Assembly: GCF_001434135.1 (NCBI RefSeq) | Contig: NZ_AZEB01000015.1 | Span: forward strand, 1 to 64,000 | DNA length: 64,000 bases | Direction of reading: 5' to 3' | From: Lentilactobacillus kisonensis DSM 19906 = JCM 15041 | GTDB taxonomy: Bacteria; Bacillota; Bacilli; Lactobacillales; Lactobacillaceae | In this document: positions 32,624-41,105 of the stretch, piece by piece | How the letters are laid out: every line of letters begins with the position of its first letter | How positions within the stretch are numbered: the stretch's first letter is position 1 | Program-made: the position numbers and the translations under genes | Notes under the pieces: generated by a model | The model's database searches: none | Told to the model about the DNA's origin: nothing | What the model saw: only the letters and a program-made list of their open reading frames with translations

Positions 32624-33979
32624 ATGGAATTAACTGAAAAAAGCCGTAAGTGGTTCATTGCGACTTTGTTGCTTGGAACCTTTACGATGTCAATTAGCCA
32701 ATCTTCGTTATCAACGGCTTACCCGACGTTTATGAAGTACTTTAATTTGCCAGCCAGTACCATTGCGTGGTTAACGACTGGCTTCATGTTAATTATGTCA
32801 GTGGTAATGCCACTATCACCATGGTTAATGAATAATTTTAAATTTAAGCCATTATATTTGTCCTTACTGATTAATTTTGTCATCGGAACTTTAATTATCA
32901 TTTTTGCACCAAATTTTTTAATAATGATGGTTGGCCGACTTATGGAAGGTTTTAGTGTCGGTGTGCTGTTCCCATCTTACCAGTCGATTATCCTAGAGAT
33001 CACGCCCACGGCTAATCGCGGCACCGTGATGGGTACGGTCGGCTTAGTCATGGGATCGGCATTGGCAGTTGGCCCAATCGTGTCTGGTGTTTTATTGGAG
33101 ATTCTTAATTGGCAGGCAATTTTTGGGTTCTTTTTATTAGTCTTAGCGGTCGTCTTTTTCATGGCTTTGAAAACAGTTGTGAGCCCGTTGAAAATTCACT
33201 CGACTAGTTTCGACTTTATTTCTGTTTTCATGTCACTTGGCATTATTGGATTGCTCTACTTTATTAATGAAATCTCACATATGACCCCGACTAATTACTT
33301 TAACTGGGGGATATTAGTGGTTTCACTGATTTTGTTAGTGATGTTCGTTCGCCGGCAGTTACACATGAAAGCCCCATTACTCAGGCTAGATATTTTAGCG
33401 ATTCCTAACTTTGATTTAGGGGTGGCGTTGACATCCTTATCCTATATGTCGTTGATTACCGTTACAATTGTGATGCCGCTGTATTACCAACAGGTGATCG
33501 GGTTGACCCCACTTTGGTCAGGATTGGCACTGGTTCCAGCGGCAGCCTTTTTATCTTGGTTGAATCGAAGAAGTGGTCGCTTAGCAGATCGGATCGGATT
33601 CAAACCTGTAATTTTGATTGGCTTTGGCTTGTTTATCATTGGTTGGGGTGCTTTGCTGATTTGTGCGGGCTTGAAGAATGTTTGGGTTGCCGTTGTTTGC
33701 TCAATGATCATTGAAGCCGGGAATGCCTTTGCGATGATGCCGGCGACAACGTTGGGGGCCAATTCGTTAACCAATAATTTGATTCCGCACGGTTCATCGG
33801 TGATTGCAACGGTTCGCCAAATAATGGGATCAACTGCCATTGTGTTGGCAACGGTTGTTTTGGGTGAAAAGAATTTCAACGGTGTCTTTTTAACTTTTCT
33901 CATTCTTGAAATGATTGCCATTTTATTGGTCTTCAAAATTAAAGATACGACGAAAAGGGGAACAGAATCGCATTTGTGA
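32624..33979 (+). CDS. MFS drug-efflux transporter, DHA2-like
   Basis: A 451-residue major facilitator protein with about 12-14 membrane segments. Features of the EmrB/QacA group: TAYPTFMKYFNLPASTIAWL at the start, LMEGFSVGVLFPSYQS, and the antiporter motif C-like stretch GTVGLVMGSALAVGPIVSG. GGGGGGATC lies about 8 nt before the ATG. Substrate unknown. Its position right behind a terminator-like hairpin suggests inducible expression. Confidence 0.87.
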   Translation: MELTEKSRKWFIATLLLGTFTMSISQSSLSTAYPTFMKYFNLPASTIAWLTTGFMLIMSVVMPLSPWLMNNFKFKPLYLSLLINFVIGTLIIIFAPNFLIMMVGRLMEGFSVGVLFPSYQSIILEITPTANRGTVMGTVGLVMGSALAVGPIVSGVLLEILNWQAIFGFFLLVLAVVFFMALKTVVSPLKIHSTSFDFISVFMSLGIIGLLYFINEISHMTPTNYFNWGILVVSLILLVMFVRRQLHMKAPLLRLDILAIPNFDLGVALTSLSYMSLITVTIVMPLYYQQVIGLTPLWSGLALVPAAAFLSWLNRRSGRLADRIGFKPVILIGFGLFIIGWGALLICAGLKNVWVAVVCSMIIEAGNAFAMMPATTLGANSLTNNLIPHGSSVIATVRQIMGSTAIVLATVVLGEKNFNGVFLTFLILEMIAILLVFKIKDTTKRGTESHL

Positions 33980-34151
33980 AATGTAAGCTATTTTCATTTC
34001 AAATTCTATCTATAATTGAATACTTAGAATGTTTTGAAAATCACAATATGAGTTGTTGTACTCGCTTTCAAAATATGGTATTCTTTTTTTGGATGATAAA
34101 AGGTCATTCAAGACTGGATACCTTAAATCCTTCATAAACTATTTATGGTCG

Positions 34152-34193
34152 ATAACAGGCAACCACGAAGTACCTTTCTGGTTGCTTTGTTAT
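34152..34193 (+). promoter_or_regulatory. Hairpin in the leader of the aldehyde dehydrogenase gene
   Basis: ATAACAGGCAACCA pairs with TGGTTGCTTTGTTAT with a small mismatch around a 13 nt loop, 45 nt before the start codon. Function unknown; there is no strong T run. Confidence 0.45.
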
Positions 34194-34237
34194 TTAAAAG
34201 TTTAATGTTGTGTGGCTCAATAATAGGAGGTTGTATA

Positions 34238-35683
34238 ATGGCTTATCGAACTGTTAATCCTTACAATAATGAAGTTGTTAAGGAGTATCCTTTTGCAACA
34301 GATATTCAACTTGGAGAAGCACTTGCCGAAAGTGACGCCACTTATCGTGCAATGAAGAAACAACCAATTTCTGAAAGGGCAAAGATTCTGCATAACGTTG
34401 CTGCTAAGTTACGTGAACATGAAGATGAACTTGCTAAAGCCTGTACCATTGATATGGGGAAACTAATCGGTGAATCTAAAGGTGAAGTTGAATTAGTTGC
34501 GATTATTGCTGATTGGTTTGCTGATCATGGTGAGGAACTGCTTCAGCCAGAAGAAGTGGATACGATCGCAACTGGTCATGCCGAAATTCAAAAGCATGCA
34601 ACTGGCGTAATCATGATGGTCGAGCCATGGAACTTCCCATACTATCAAATCATGCGGGTGTTTGCCCCTAACTTCATGGTTGGAAATACCATGATTTTGA
34701 AACATGCTGCTAACACACCAACTTCCGCTCAAATGTTTTGCAATGTTGTTGCTGAATCCGGGGCACCAAAGGGTTCATTGACTAATTTGTTCTTGAGTTA
34801 TGATCAAGTTGGCGAAGCAATTGCTGATCCACGGGTTCAAGGTGTTGCATTAACTGGTTCTGAGCGTGGTGGAACAGCTGTTGCCGAAGTTGCCGGCAAG
34901 AACCTTAAAAAGAACACGATGGAACTTGGTGGTATGGATCCATTCATTGTTCTCGGGGATGCCAATATGGACGATGTTGCTGATATTGCATGGCGAGCAC
35001 GTCTTTACAATACTGGTCAAGTATGTACATCATCCAAGCGGTTTATTGTCATGGATAACGTTTACGATGAATTTGTTGATACTCTCAAAGATAAATTCAG
35101 TAAAGTTCAGCCAGGTGATCCACTGGATCCTGCAACTTCACTTGCACCAATGAACACGGAAAAAGCGAAGAACAAGCTTCAAGGACAATTGGATGAAGCC
35201 ATTGCAGCTGGTGCCAAGGTTGAGTATGGGAATGAACCAATTGATTTGCCAGGGCAATTCTTCAAGCCAACAATCTTAACCAATATCAGCAAGAGTAATC
35301 CAGCATATGACACTGAGTTGTTTGGCCCAATTGCTTGCGTTTACAAGGTTCACAGCGAACAAGAAGCCGTTGATCTTGCCAATGATAACCCTTATGGCCT
35401 TGGTGGCATTGTCTTTGCTGGTGATGAAGATCACGGTGCTGAAGTTGCTTCCCAAATCGAAACGGGTATGGTATTTGTTAATAACTTCATGTCAACATTG
35501 CCAGAATTACCATTTGGCGGGGTTAAACTTTCAGGCTATGGCCGTGAAATGAGCCACATTGGTGAAGAAGCCTTTATTAATCAACAGTTGATTGTGAAAA
35601 CTGCTAAGCCAAACATGGATAATTTAGCTGGTGGGTTGGTCGCAATGGATCCACAACCTAAGAAAATGAGCAAAACTAAATAG
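34238..35683 (+). CDS. NAD(P)-dependent aldehyde dehydrogenase (GabD-like)
   Basis: Oxidises an aldehyde to the acid; 481 residues. Motifs: GVIMMVEPWNFPYYQ, LTGSERGGTAVAEVAGKNLK with the cofactor-binding Gly, MELGGMDPFIV (general base Glu) and the catalytic Cys in NTGQVCTSSKR. It resembles succinate-semialdehyde dehydrogenases, but the substrate is not proven. AGGAGG at 34225-34230 sets the ATG at 34238; the frame is open 31 codons further upstream through a hairpin, which I do not treat as coding. Confidence 0.9.
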   Translation: MAYRTVNPYNNEVVKEYPFATDIQLGEALAESDATYRAMKKQPISERAKILHNVAAKLREHEDELAKACTIDMGKLIGESKGEVELVAIIADWFADHGEELLQPEEVDTIATGHAEIQKHATGVIMMVEPWNFPYYQIMRVFAPNFMVGNTMILKHAANTPTSAQMFCNVVAESGAPKGSLTNLFLSYDQVGEAIADPRVQGVALTGSERGGTAVAEVAGKNLKKNTMELGGMDPFIVLGDANMDDVADIAWRARLYNTGQVCTSSKRFIVMDNVYDEFVDTLKDKFSKVQPGDPLDPATSLAPMNTEKAKNKLQGQLDEAIAAGAKVEYGNEPIDLPGQFFKPTILTNISKSNPAYDTELFGPIACVYKVHSEQEAVDLANDNPYGLGGIVFAGDEDHGAEVASQIETGMVFVNNFMSTLPELPFGGVKLSGYGREMSHIGEEAFINQQLIVKTAKPNMDNLAGGLVAMDPQPKKMSKTK

Positions 35684-35719
35684 CGGGCGTTAAAGTTGCC
35701 TGCTACTAGTTTGTTCAAG

Positions 35720-35758
35720 TAAAATTCGTCAGGGAAAATAATCTCTGACGAATTTTTT
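35720..35758 (+). terminator. Rho-independent terminator after the aldehyde dehydrogenase
   Basis: AAAATTCGTCAG and CTGACGAATTTT flank a short A-rich loop, with seven T. Confidence 0.9.
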
Positions 35759-35860
35759 TGGCCTTTTTTAACTATTTTAAAAAAATAGTCGAGTTTATTT
35801 CCGTATATACTCCATAGAGGGACAATGAGGCTCCTTCGAAATAAAAAAAGGAATAGGGGA

Positions 35861-37585
35861 ATGGATGTGAACAAGAATCATAATGGATTGATCCAAAGAA
35901 ATGGCTTATTGAGACTTTGGGCACCGATCGTATTAGTAGCAGCTAGTAGTTGGCTGTTCATACAAGCACCGACAATGCCGGCTGCTGCCGAAGAAACAAG
36001 CACCGTTGAAAAGGCGGTTACCTTTTACGTTCAACCGCAATATCAGTTGGATCGTGATGGTAGCTGGGCCGATGTTCCTGGCGTTGGCCCAATCGCGATG
36101 CGGGGCGTTCCGGGACGTTCATTTGAAGCGCCGGTTATTAGAGACTATGTATTGACGGGGGATGCAATCCCTACAGTTCCAAATAGTGGCGGTGATCAAT
36201 CCCACCCAATGAAGCTAAGGTATCGAAGACAAAGTACGGGGTTGTATACCGCAACCGTCAATATTAATTATGTGGACAGCCAAAAGGGCTACACGATTTC
36301 TTCGGATACGAAGACATTGCACTATGCCGATCACGTAACCTTGATTCCAAAAGAAATTGTAGGTTATCGTCTTCAAGATGCTGAAGTTCCTAATCAATAT
36401 TTCGCCAAGAATCAAGATAAATCGGTTAGCTTTGTATTTAAAGAACTTAGGGATCCAACCTATACGGTGAAGTTTTATTATTTACCGATTGAAAAGCCAG
36501 CTGTTCAGTCGATCGCGAAAAATGAATCAGCTAAGGCTGTGACAGTTTCTGAGAAGCCAACTGTCGTTAAGCAAGAAGTAAGTGAACCAAAGAGGCCGGT
36601 AATTAGTAAGACGCCGGTGGTGACCAAAGCACCGAAGAAACCGACCACCAATCAGGCACGGCTGATAGATAACACTTCTAAATCAATGGTAATGGTTCCT
36701 AAAATGCCAGTTAACAAACCACAACCAAATTTGGTAACGCCAAAACCAGTTGAAATAAAAACGGATCAGTTAAAACCAACGCAACCAGTTAATCAGGTGA
36801 AAGTGCCGGCTCAAAAAGTAGCAAAAACATCGGTAACTGCTCAAAAGGAAACGCCGCTAGAAAGGCCATCTCAAGTATTACCAAAGATGCCAACACCTTC
36901 GCAAAAGAGTGAGACTAAGGAAACACCCGTCGTAGCAGTTAAGAGGGCTATGACTGCTGTTAAAGTACCAATTGTCCAGCCGACAACCAGTCAACCGACT
37001 GCTGAACTGACTGACAGCCAAATACCAGCGATAGAATCAGATCATCGCGGTTCTTTAACTAAGGCTACTAACACTAACCAGTTAGTAAAAACCAGCATTC
37101 AGCCAAGTGAGGCAACGGTTCAGAAATTAGCGGTGTACGCAATTCGCAAAATTAGCCTGTATCGGTCACCAAATTTCAATAGGAAAACGGTCGAAGTGAG
37201 TTACTCAAAGCAACCGCGACGCCTACGACCAATGTTTGTCGTGATCGGTTATGGACGGTCAACGACTGGTAAGCTTCGTTATAAAGTTCGAGATGTCAAC
37301 CATTTAAGCCAAACAGCCGGTAAGGTTGGCTACATTACCACTAGTCTTAAATTCGTTCGACCGGTATATTACGTCACGAAATGGGTGAAGGTTCGGGTCA
37401 TTAATGGTCGCGGTGTGAATGCTTATGCACAGCCAAATTTAACGGGGAAGGTCCGCAACTATCCACAAGGCACTATCTTGAAAACAAAAGGGATTGTCAC
37501 CCACAACTTGACGACTCGCTACATGCTAGTTAACGGCGGTTACGTGACTGCCAACAAGAAGTTAGTGATCGCCGACCACGCTTAA
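35861..37585 (+). CDS. Secreted MucBP-type surface protein with C-terminal SH3-like domains
   Basis: Predicted extracellular adhesin-like protein of about 574 residues. A signal peptide (LWAPIVLVAASSWLFIQ, cleavage near AAAEE) is followed by MucBP-like segments (VNINYVDSQKGYTISSD, IPKEIVGYRLQDAEV), a long Pro/Lys/Thr/Val-rich stretch of about 230 residues that probably spans the wall, and C-terminal repeats of the type AVYAIRKISLYRSP and VIGYG...KVRDVNH, like the SH3-like wall-binding segments of lactobacilli. There is no LPXTG sorting signal, so binding would be non-covalent. Start is uncertain: ATG 35825, ATG 35861 and GTG 35867 all have purine-rich sites. Confidence 0.75.
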   Translation: MDVNKNHNGLIQRNGLLRLWAPIVLVAASSWLFIQAPTMPAAAEETSTVEKAVTFYVQPQYQLDRDGSWADVPGVGPIAMRGVPGRSFEAPVIRDYVLTGDAIPTVPNSGGDQSHPMKLRYRRQSTGLYTATVNINYVDSQKGYTISSDTKTLHYADHVTLIPKEIVGYRLQDAEVPNQYFAKNQDKSVSFVFKELRDPTYTVKFYYLPIEKPAVQSIAKNESAKAVTVSEKPTVVKQEVSEPKRPVISKTPVVTKAPKKPTTNQARLIDNTSKSMVMVPKMPVNKPQPNLVTPKPVEIKTDQLKPTQPVNQVKVPAQKVAKTSVTAQKETPLERPSQVLPKMPTPSQKSETKETPVVAVKRAMTAVKVPIVQPTTSQPTAELTDSQIPAIESDHRGSLTKATNTNQLVKTSIQPSEATVQKLAVYAIRKISLYRSPNFNRKTVEVSYSKQPRRLRPMFVVIGYGRSTTGKLRYKVRDVNHLSQTAGKVGYITTSLKFVRPVYYVTKWVKVRVINGRGVNAYAQPNLTGKVRNYPQGTILKTKGIVTHNLTTRYMLVNGGYVTANKKLVIADHA

Positions 37586-37612
37586 AGCTTCAAATTTGGT
37601 AATTAAGTGGGA

Positions 37613-37656
37613 CTCCAGTAAAATGATGATTAGTCAAACACATCATTTTACTGGAG
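37613..37656 (+). promoter_or_regulatory. Perfect 16-bp hairpin covering a ribosome-binding site
   Basis: CTCCAGTAAAATGATG (37613-37628) pairs exactly with CATCATTTTACTGGAG (37641-37656). The right arm contains most of the GGAGG (37653-37657) that serves the small gene starting at 37665, so the folded form should block its translation. It has no T run and is therefore a poor terminator. Confidence 0.75.
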
Positions 37657-37664
37657 GTAATCAG

Positions 37665-37787
37665 ATGGGTAAAGCAACTGGTTTTTGGTCCAAATTATCA
37701 ATCATCCTGGCAGTTGGTCAGCTTGGGCTTTCGATATATAAACAGTATCAAGCGTCAAAGCGGGACAAGGTTAATAACGTAAAGTAA
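37665..37787 (+). CDS. Small membrane peptide, 40 residues
   Basis: Starts MGKATGFWSKLSIILAV and ends with a basic tail (KQYQASKRDKVNNVK). A single hydrophobic segment of about 17 residues is followed by positive charges, giving an N-out or anchored topology. CTGGAGG is 7 nt before the ATG. I do not recognise a family. The SD lies within a perfect hairpin. Candidates include a toxin-like or stress peptide or an accessory to the surface protein upstream; neither is shown. Confidence 0.65.
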   Translation: MGKATGFWSKLSIILAVGQLGLSIYKQYQASKRDKVNNVK

Positions 37788-37817
37788 AGATTATTAATAG
37801 TGTCATCATGAATCATC

Positions 37818-37874
37818 AAAACGGCGTTAAGCAACTGAGTGAGATAATCTCCCTTCAGTTACTTGACGCCGTTT
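37818..37874. terminator. Bidirectional terminator
   Basis: AAAACGGCGT(T)AAGCAACTGA pairs with TCAGTTACTTGACGCCGTTT. It separates the small membrane gene from the convergent lipid kinase gene. Confidence 0.9.
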
Positions 37875-37901
37875 GTTTTAGTGGTAGCAGTACCCCCATT
37901 C

Positions 37902-38804
37902 CTACTTATTATCTGAGGGGTTTGGTATAATAACGTTTAAAAAATTTGCCTTGGTTTCCACGGTAATCGGTAATTTCGTTGCTGGATCACCATCGATTCT
38001 AGCTTGGATTTTCCTTGACGAGAGGTTCTCAATTTTGAGGGTTTTGCATTTAAAGTACATCACATCTGAATTATCTTTCAGGTTGCCAGATAAAAAGTAA
38101 GAGCCATAGGCGAATAATTTTGGTAGTGTGAACTTCTTTAAAATAAAGACATGGAGATGATCGTCGTCATAGGAAGCTTCAGGATTGAATTCAACGTAAC
38201 CACCCACCGAGTTAGTGGTTGTGATTAATAGAATCTGTGACCTCAGCGTTTTAGTCTTACCATTGGCTGTGATTCGTAACTTATATGACCGGTTTGTAAA
38301 GAGTTCCTTAAAGCCCTTTACCAAATAAATTGCTTTACCAAACCGTTTCTTTTCGTCGTCCTTAATATTGCGGGCGATGTCTGCTAATCTTCCCAGTGTG
38401 AGGCTGCTGATCATAGGTGTATTGCCGACTGTGCCTAAATCAACTTCTGCAGGCTTGCCAGTTAAAAGATTCTTGATAGCATCGTCAGTGTTTAGGGGGA
38501 TGCTTAGGGCCCGAGCAAAGTTGTTAACCGTCCCACCTGGAATAATACCCAAGGGGATGGTTTTGCCAGCTTTTAAGAATCCTGAACAGGCGGTATTAAT
38601 TGATCCGTCACCGCCAATGGTTACTAAACAGTCGTAGTTAGCAACGGCGGCAGCGGCTTTTGAGATTGCGTCGTCCTCGGATGTTGTTTTGCATAGGGTG
38701 ACTGTTTTACCGTTACTTTCAAGAAATTGCTTTGCCTGTTGAGCCAGCTTTTCGTTATCAGTTTTTCCGGCGGAACCGTTGTAAATAATAATGTAAGTTT
38801 GCAT
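37902..38804 (-). CDS. Diacylglycerol/lipid kinase family protein
   Basis: A 300-residue member of the DagK/YegS family that phosphorylates diacylglycerol or a related lipid at the membrane face. Motifs: IIYNGSAGKTDNEK at the N terminus, CLVTIGGDGSINTAC (GGDG nucleotide site), LGIIPGGTVNNFARAL and a C-terminal IQARIDGDP with the Asp that binds metal. GGAGG precedes the ATG. A palindromic element lies 22 nt upstream of it. Confidence 0.9.
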   Translation of the reverse strand: MQTYIIIYNGSAGKTDNEKLAQQAKQFLESNGKTVTLCKTTSEDDAISKAAAAVANYDCLVTIGGDGSINTACSGFLKAGKTIPLGIIPGGTVNNFARALSIPLNTDDAIKNLLTGKPAEVDLGTVGNTPMISSLTLGRLADIARNIKDDEKKRFGKAIYLVKGFKELFTNRSYKLRITANGKTKTLRSQILLITTTNSVGGYVEFNPEASYDDDHLHVFILKKFTLPKLFAYGSYFLSGNLKDNSDVMYFKCKTLKIENLSSRKIQARIDGDPATKLPITVETKANFLNVIIPNPSDNK

Positions 38805-38825
38805 GGCGAACCTCCAATATATAAA

Positions 38826-38944
38826 GTGAGCGGAGCAAAGCGGTTAGAAAGCGGAGCCTAAGTTACTCCGTTCAGAAATCCTGGGCTTGGATTTTTGAAC
38901 GGAGTGGCTTAGGTGCAGCTTTCTGCTTTGTGCAGCTGTCCTAA
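38826..38944 (+). repeat. Palindromic intergenic element, copy 15
   Basis: GCAAAGC/GCTTTGT, AGAAAGC/GCTTTCT, CCTAAG/CTTAGG, inner ACTCCGTTCAGAAATCC/GGATTTTTGAACGGAGT. Confidence 0.92.
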
Positions 38945-38948
38945 AACA

Positions 38949-39103
38949 CTGAGCGGATCCAGGCGGTTAGAAACTGGTGGATAAGTCTCTACTTGGCGTA
39001 GCATGTTTCCACAATGTGGCAAAAACCAGAATCCCTAGTTCTTGGAAATTTTTGACAAGGGTACTCATGTTCCGCTTCCAGCTTTGCAGAGCGGTTCTTC
39101 AGA
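38949..39103 (+). repeat. Rearranged palindromic element, copy 16
   Basis: Starts like a CCAGGC-type copy, then contains the CATGTTTCCACAATGTGGC module found in tails elsewhere, then a right half of another type ending CTTTGCAGAGCGGTTCTTC. It looks like a recombinant of two copies. With copy 15 it fills 38805-39153. Confidence 0.6.
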
Positions 39104-39153
39104 CTACGGATCACTCCTAAATAACGCCTTCATTTCTCATAATCATTATATTA

Positions 39154-39642
39154 TTATTTAGCTTCTAAGTCGTGTTTGGAGATTATGGTCAATGAGCCGT
39201 TCATGACGGGAGAGGTCGCATCAACTGCCTGGGGATCGGTAAAGATTTTTAACATCTTCATAAAGCTTTCAGCAGTATTGTCCTCATTTAAATCTGTGAG
39301 TGGCAGCCAGTAAATTTTGCCCTCGTCCGATTGTTTCAATTTGCCAGTGAAATGACTCGTTCGATATAAGAAACCAATTCGACGGTATGCGGGCTCGTCG
39401 CTAAACCACTCGACGGTTCCACAAGATTCAAGGCTACTAACCTGGAGACCGGTCTCTTCAAAGACTTCACGGACCATTGAATCATACAGACTTTCCCCCT
39501 TTTCAACGTGACCACCAGGGAAGGTGTGACCAAATTTCCAGGCAACGTCCGTTTTGTCCTCAACCAAAACTTTATCCGTTTGCTTATCGTAAATCATGCA
39601 CATGTTAACCATTTCGATATGTTCAGTTCTTGAATAAGTCAT
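39154..39642 (-). CDS. Nudix hydrolase
   Basis: A 162-residue nucleoside-diphosphate-X hydrolase. The Nudix box GGHVEKGESLYDSMVREVFE then ETGL fits GX5EX7REUXEEXGU completely. It resembles 8-oxo-dGTP diphosphatases (MutT/YtkD), but substrate prediction within Nudix proteins is unreliable. GAGGTGATCAA precedes the ATG. It may be co-transcribed with the membrane protein gene upstream (gap 26 nt). Confidence 0.9.
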   Translation of the reverse strand: MTYSRTEHIEMVNMCMIYDKQTDKVLVEDKTDVAWKFGHTFPGGHVEKGESLYDSMVREVFEETGLQVSSLESCGTVEWFSDEPAYRRIGFLYRTSHFTGKLKQSDEGKIYWLPLTDLNEDNTAESFMKMLKIFTDPQAVDATSPVMNGSLTIISKHDLEAK

Positions 39643-39668
39643 TTGATCACCTCATGAATTTTTAAACG

Positions 39669-40817
39669 TTATTTGACGATGTAATTGTACGTTTGAATTG
39701 GCTCTAGATAATCATTTAGCCGCTCAAACAGCATCACTAACCACGTAAAGGCCAGCATAAACGCTAGGATTTCAAAGGCGGTTAATGATAGATAGCCAAT
39801 GAATTGGAATAAGATTTCACCAGCAAGCAGCGCACCGGCAATTAACCAAGACATATGTAAGAAATCAGGTGAAACGTTTGGCAGCAGCCATTTAATTCCA
39901 ACGATGAGGGCCAACACCAGGTAGACTAAATAACCGGCAACCTTTCCGTGCAGTGAATGTAATTGAACATTGTTAGGAAAGACGCCAACGGATGCCAAAT
40001 CAATTGCGAGTAGCGTTAACAGTATCCGTAAAATCAATAGCTGCCGGCTCTTTGGAAAAACCGCTTTGAGGGATACAAATAAATAGTCGATTAGTGCAAT
40101 CAATATGAGGCCGGCAAAAATTAGGGTGAAGTTAAACTCCCAGGAAGATTTGGCGTTATTAGTCCCTAAAAAGCTTAAATTTCGTTTCCACCAATACAGG
40201 TTTTGATTGCTCATCATAGCTAGCACCATGCCACTGACAATTACGGCAATAAAGGTATTGGTAAGTAAACGCGAGGAAAGTCGGGGAACCAAATTCGCCA
40301 TTGTTTGCGTTTCAATTATCGTAATCATCGCAAATAGTGCTGTTGAGGTTGCCAGGTCAAAAGTAGCCCCTTTGAACAGATTGCCAGCGATCCAAAATAA
40401 GCCAGCCATCAGCATGAAACTAATCAAAGTACCAGCTAAAGCGACTGTTGGAAAATTACGCCAAGAAACGGCTTGCACAACTGAGCCTTTTTGCCGTTTA
40501 AGAAGGATGAACGAGGTTGAAAAGCTGATTAGGCCACTTAACGTGGTGAGTCCAAGGGAGAGCGTGGCGACTGATTCATTGCCGGTTAAAGGAATATAAT
40601 TGGTTTTGCGGATAACAAAATAGCCTAGAAAAACAATCGACATAATGACGGCTAATGCGGTGGTGCTCCAACGCCTGCCTTGAATCGTGATAGGCTTTTG
40701 GGGTGATTTAACAATGATGCCATCTTGGGTGAACGTCACCTCAACGCTGTTCCCTGACTTGACGCCTAACTGTTTCTGGAGCTTTTCTGGCAACGTAACG
40801 AAATTCTTATCGGCCAA
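39669..40817 (-). CDS. AbrB-like domain fused to DUF998-type membrane protein
   Basis: A 382-residue fusion. Residues about 1-40 (FVTLPEKLQKQLGVKSGNSV and DGIIVKSP) match the swapped-hairpin AbrB/SpoVT DNA-binding fold. The remainder has about ten membrane segments and includes WWKRNLSFLGT and LHSLHGKVAGYLVYL, like DUF998 proteins. A membrane-tethered DNA-binding protein is one reading; the short N-terminal domain could also be only a dimerisation module. The start codon is TTG with GAGGAGG seven bases upstream. Confidence 0.7.
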   Translation of the reverse strand: MADKNFVTLPEKLQKQLGVKSGNSVEVTFTQDGIIVKSPQKPITIQGRRWSTTALAVIMSIVFLGYFVIRKTNYIPLTGNESVATLSLGLTTLSGLISFSTSFILLKRQKGSVVQAVSWRNFPTVALAGTLISFMLMAGLFWIAGNLFKGATFDLATSTALFAMITIIETQTMANLVPRLSSRLLTNTFIAVIVSGMVLAMMSNQNLYWWKRNLSFLGTNNAKSSWEFNFTLIFAGLILIALIDYLFVSLKAVFPKSRQLLILRILLTLLAIDLASVGVFPNNVQLHSLHGKVAGYLVYLVLALIVGIKWLLPNVSPDFLHMSWLIAGALLAGEILFQFIGYLSLTAFEILAFMLAFTWLVMLFERLNDYLEPIQTYNYIVK

Positions 40818-40974
40818 TGGTGTTCCTCCTCAAAATGATGGCTACTAGGTCACAAAAATGGCCCTTAACCTAGTTTTACTATAATAAAATGGTATGCTAC
40901 TTGTCAGTAAATAACAAGCGGCTTTAAACGGGTGCCACCTTTTGATAACAAACGGTTGATTCCCAAAATTTAAC

Positions 40975-41012
40975 AAAAAAAATACAATCATTCCGGTTTT
41001 AGAATGATTGCA
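40975..41012 (-). terminator. Terminator downstream of amtB
   Basis: Minus-strand GCAATCATTC and GAATGATTGTA arms around TAAAACCG, followed by eight T. Confidence 0.9.
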
Positions 41013-41105
41013 TTCGGCAGTTGAATTTTAGGGCTTAAACGCCAATTGCCCCAGATTTAAATTCTAATAAAAGCCCATCCACTGTTGAAAACTAAGTAAC
41101 GTTCT

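Noticed and set aside
34145-34237. 31-codon extension of the aldehyde dehydrogenase
   Set aside because: It reads through a leader hairpin, has no ribosome site, and AGGAGG immediately precedes the internal ATG.
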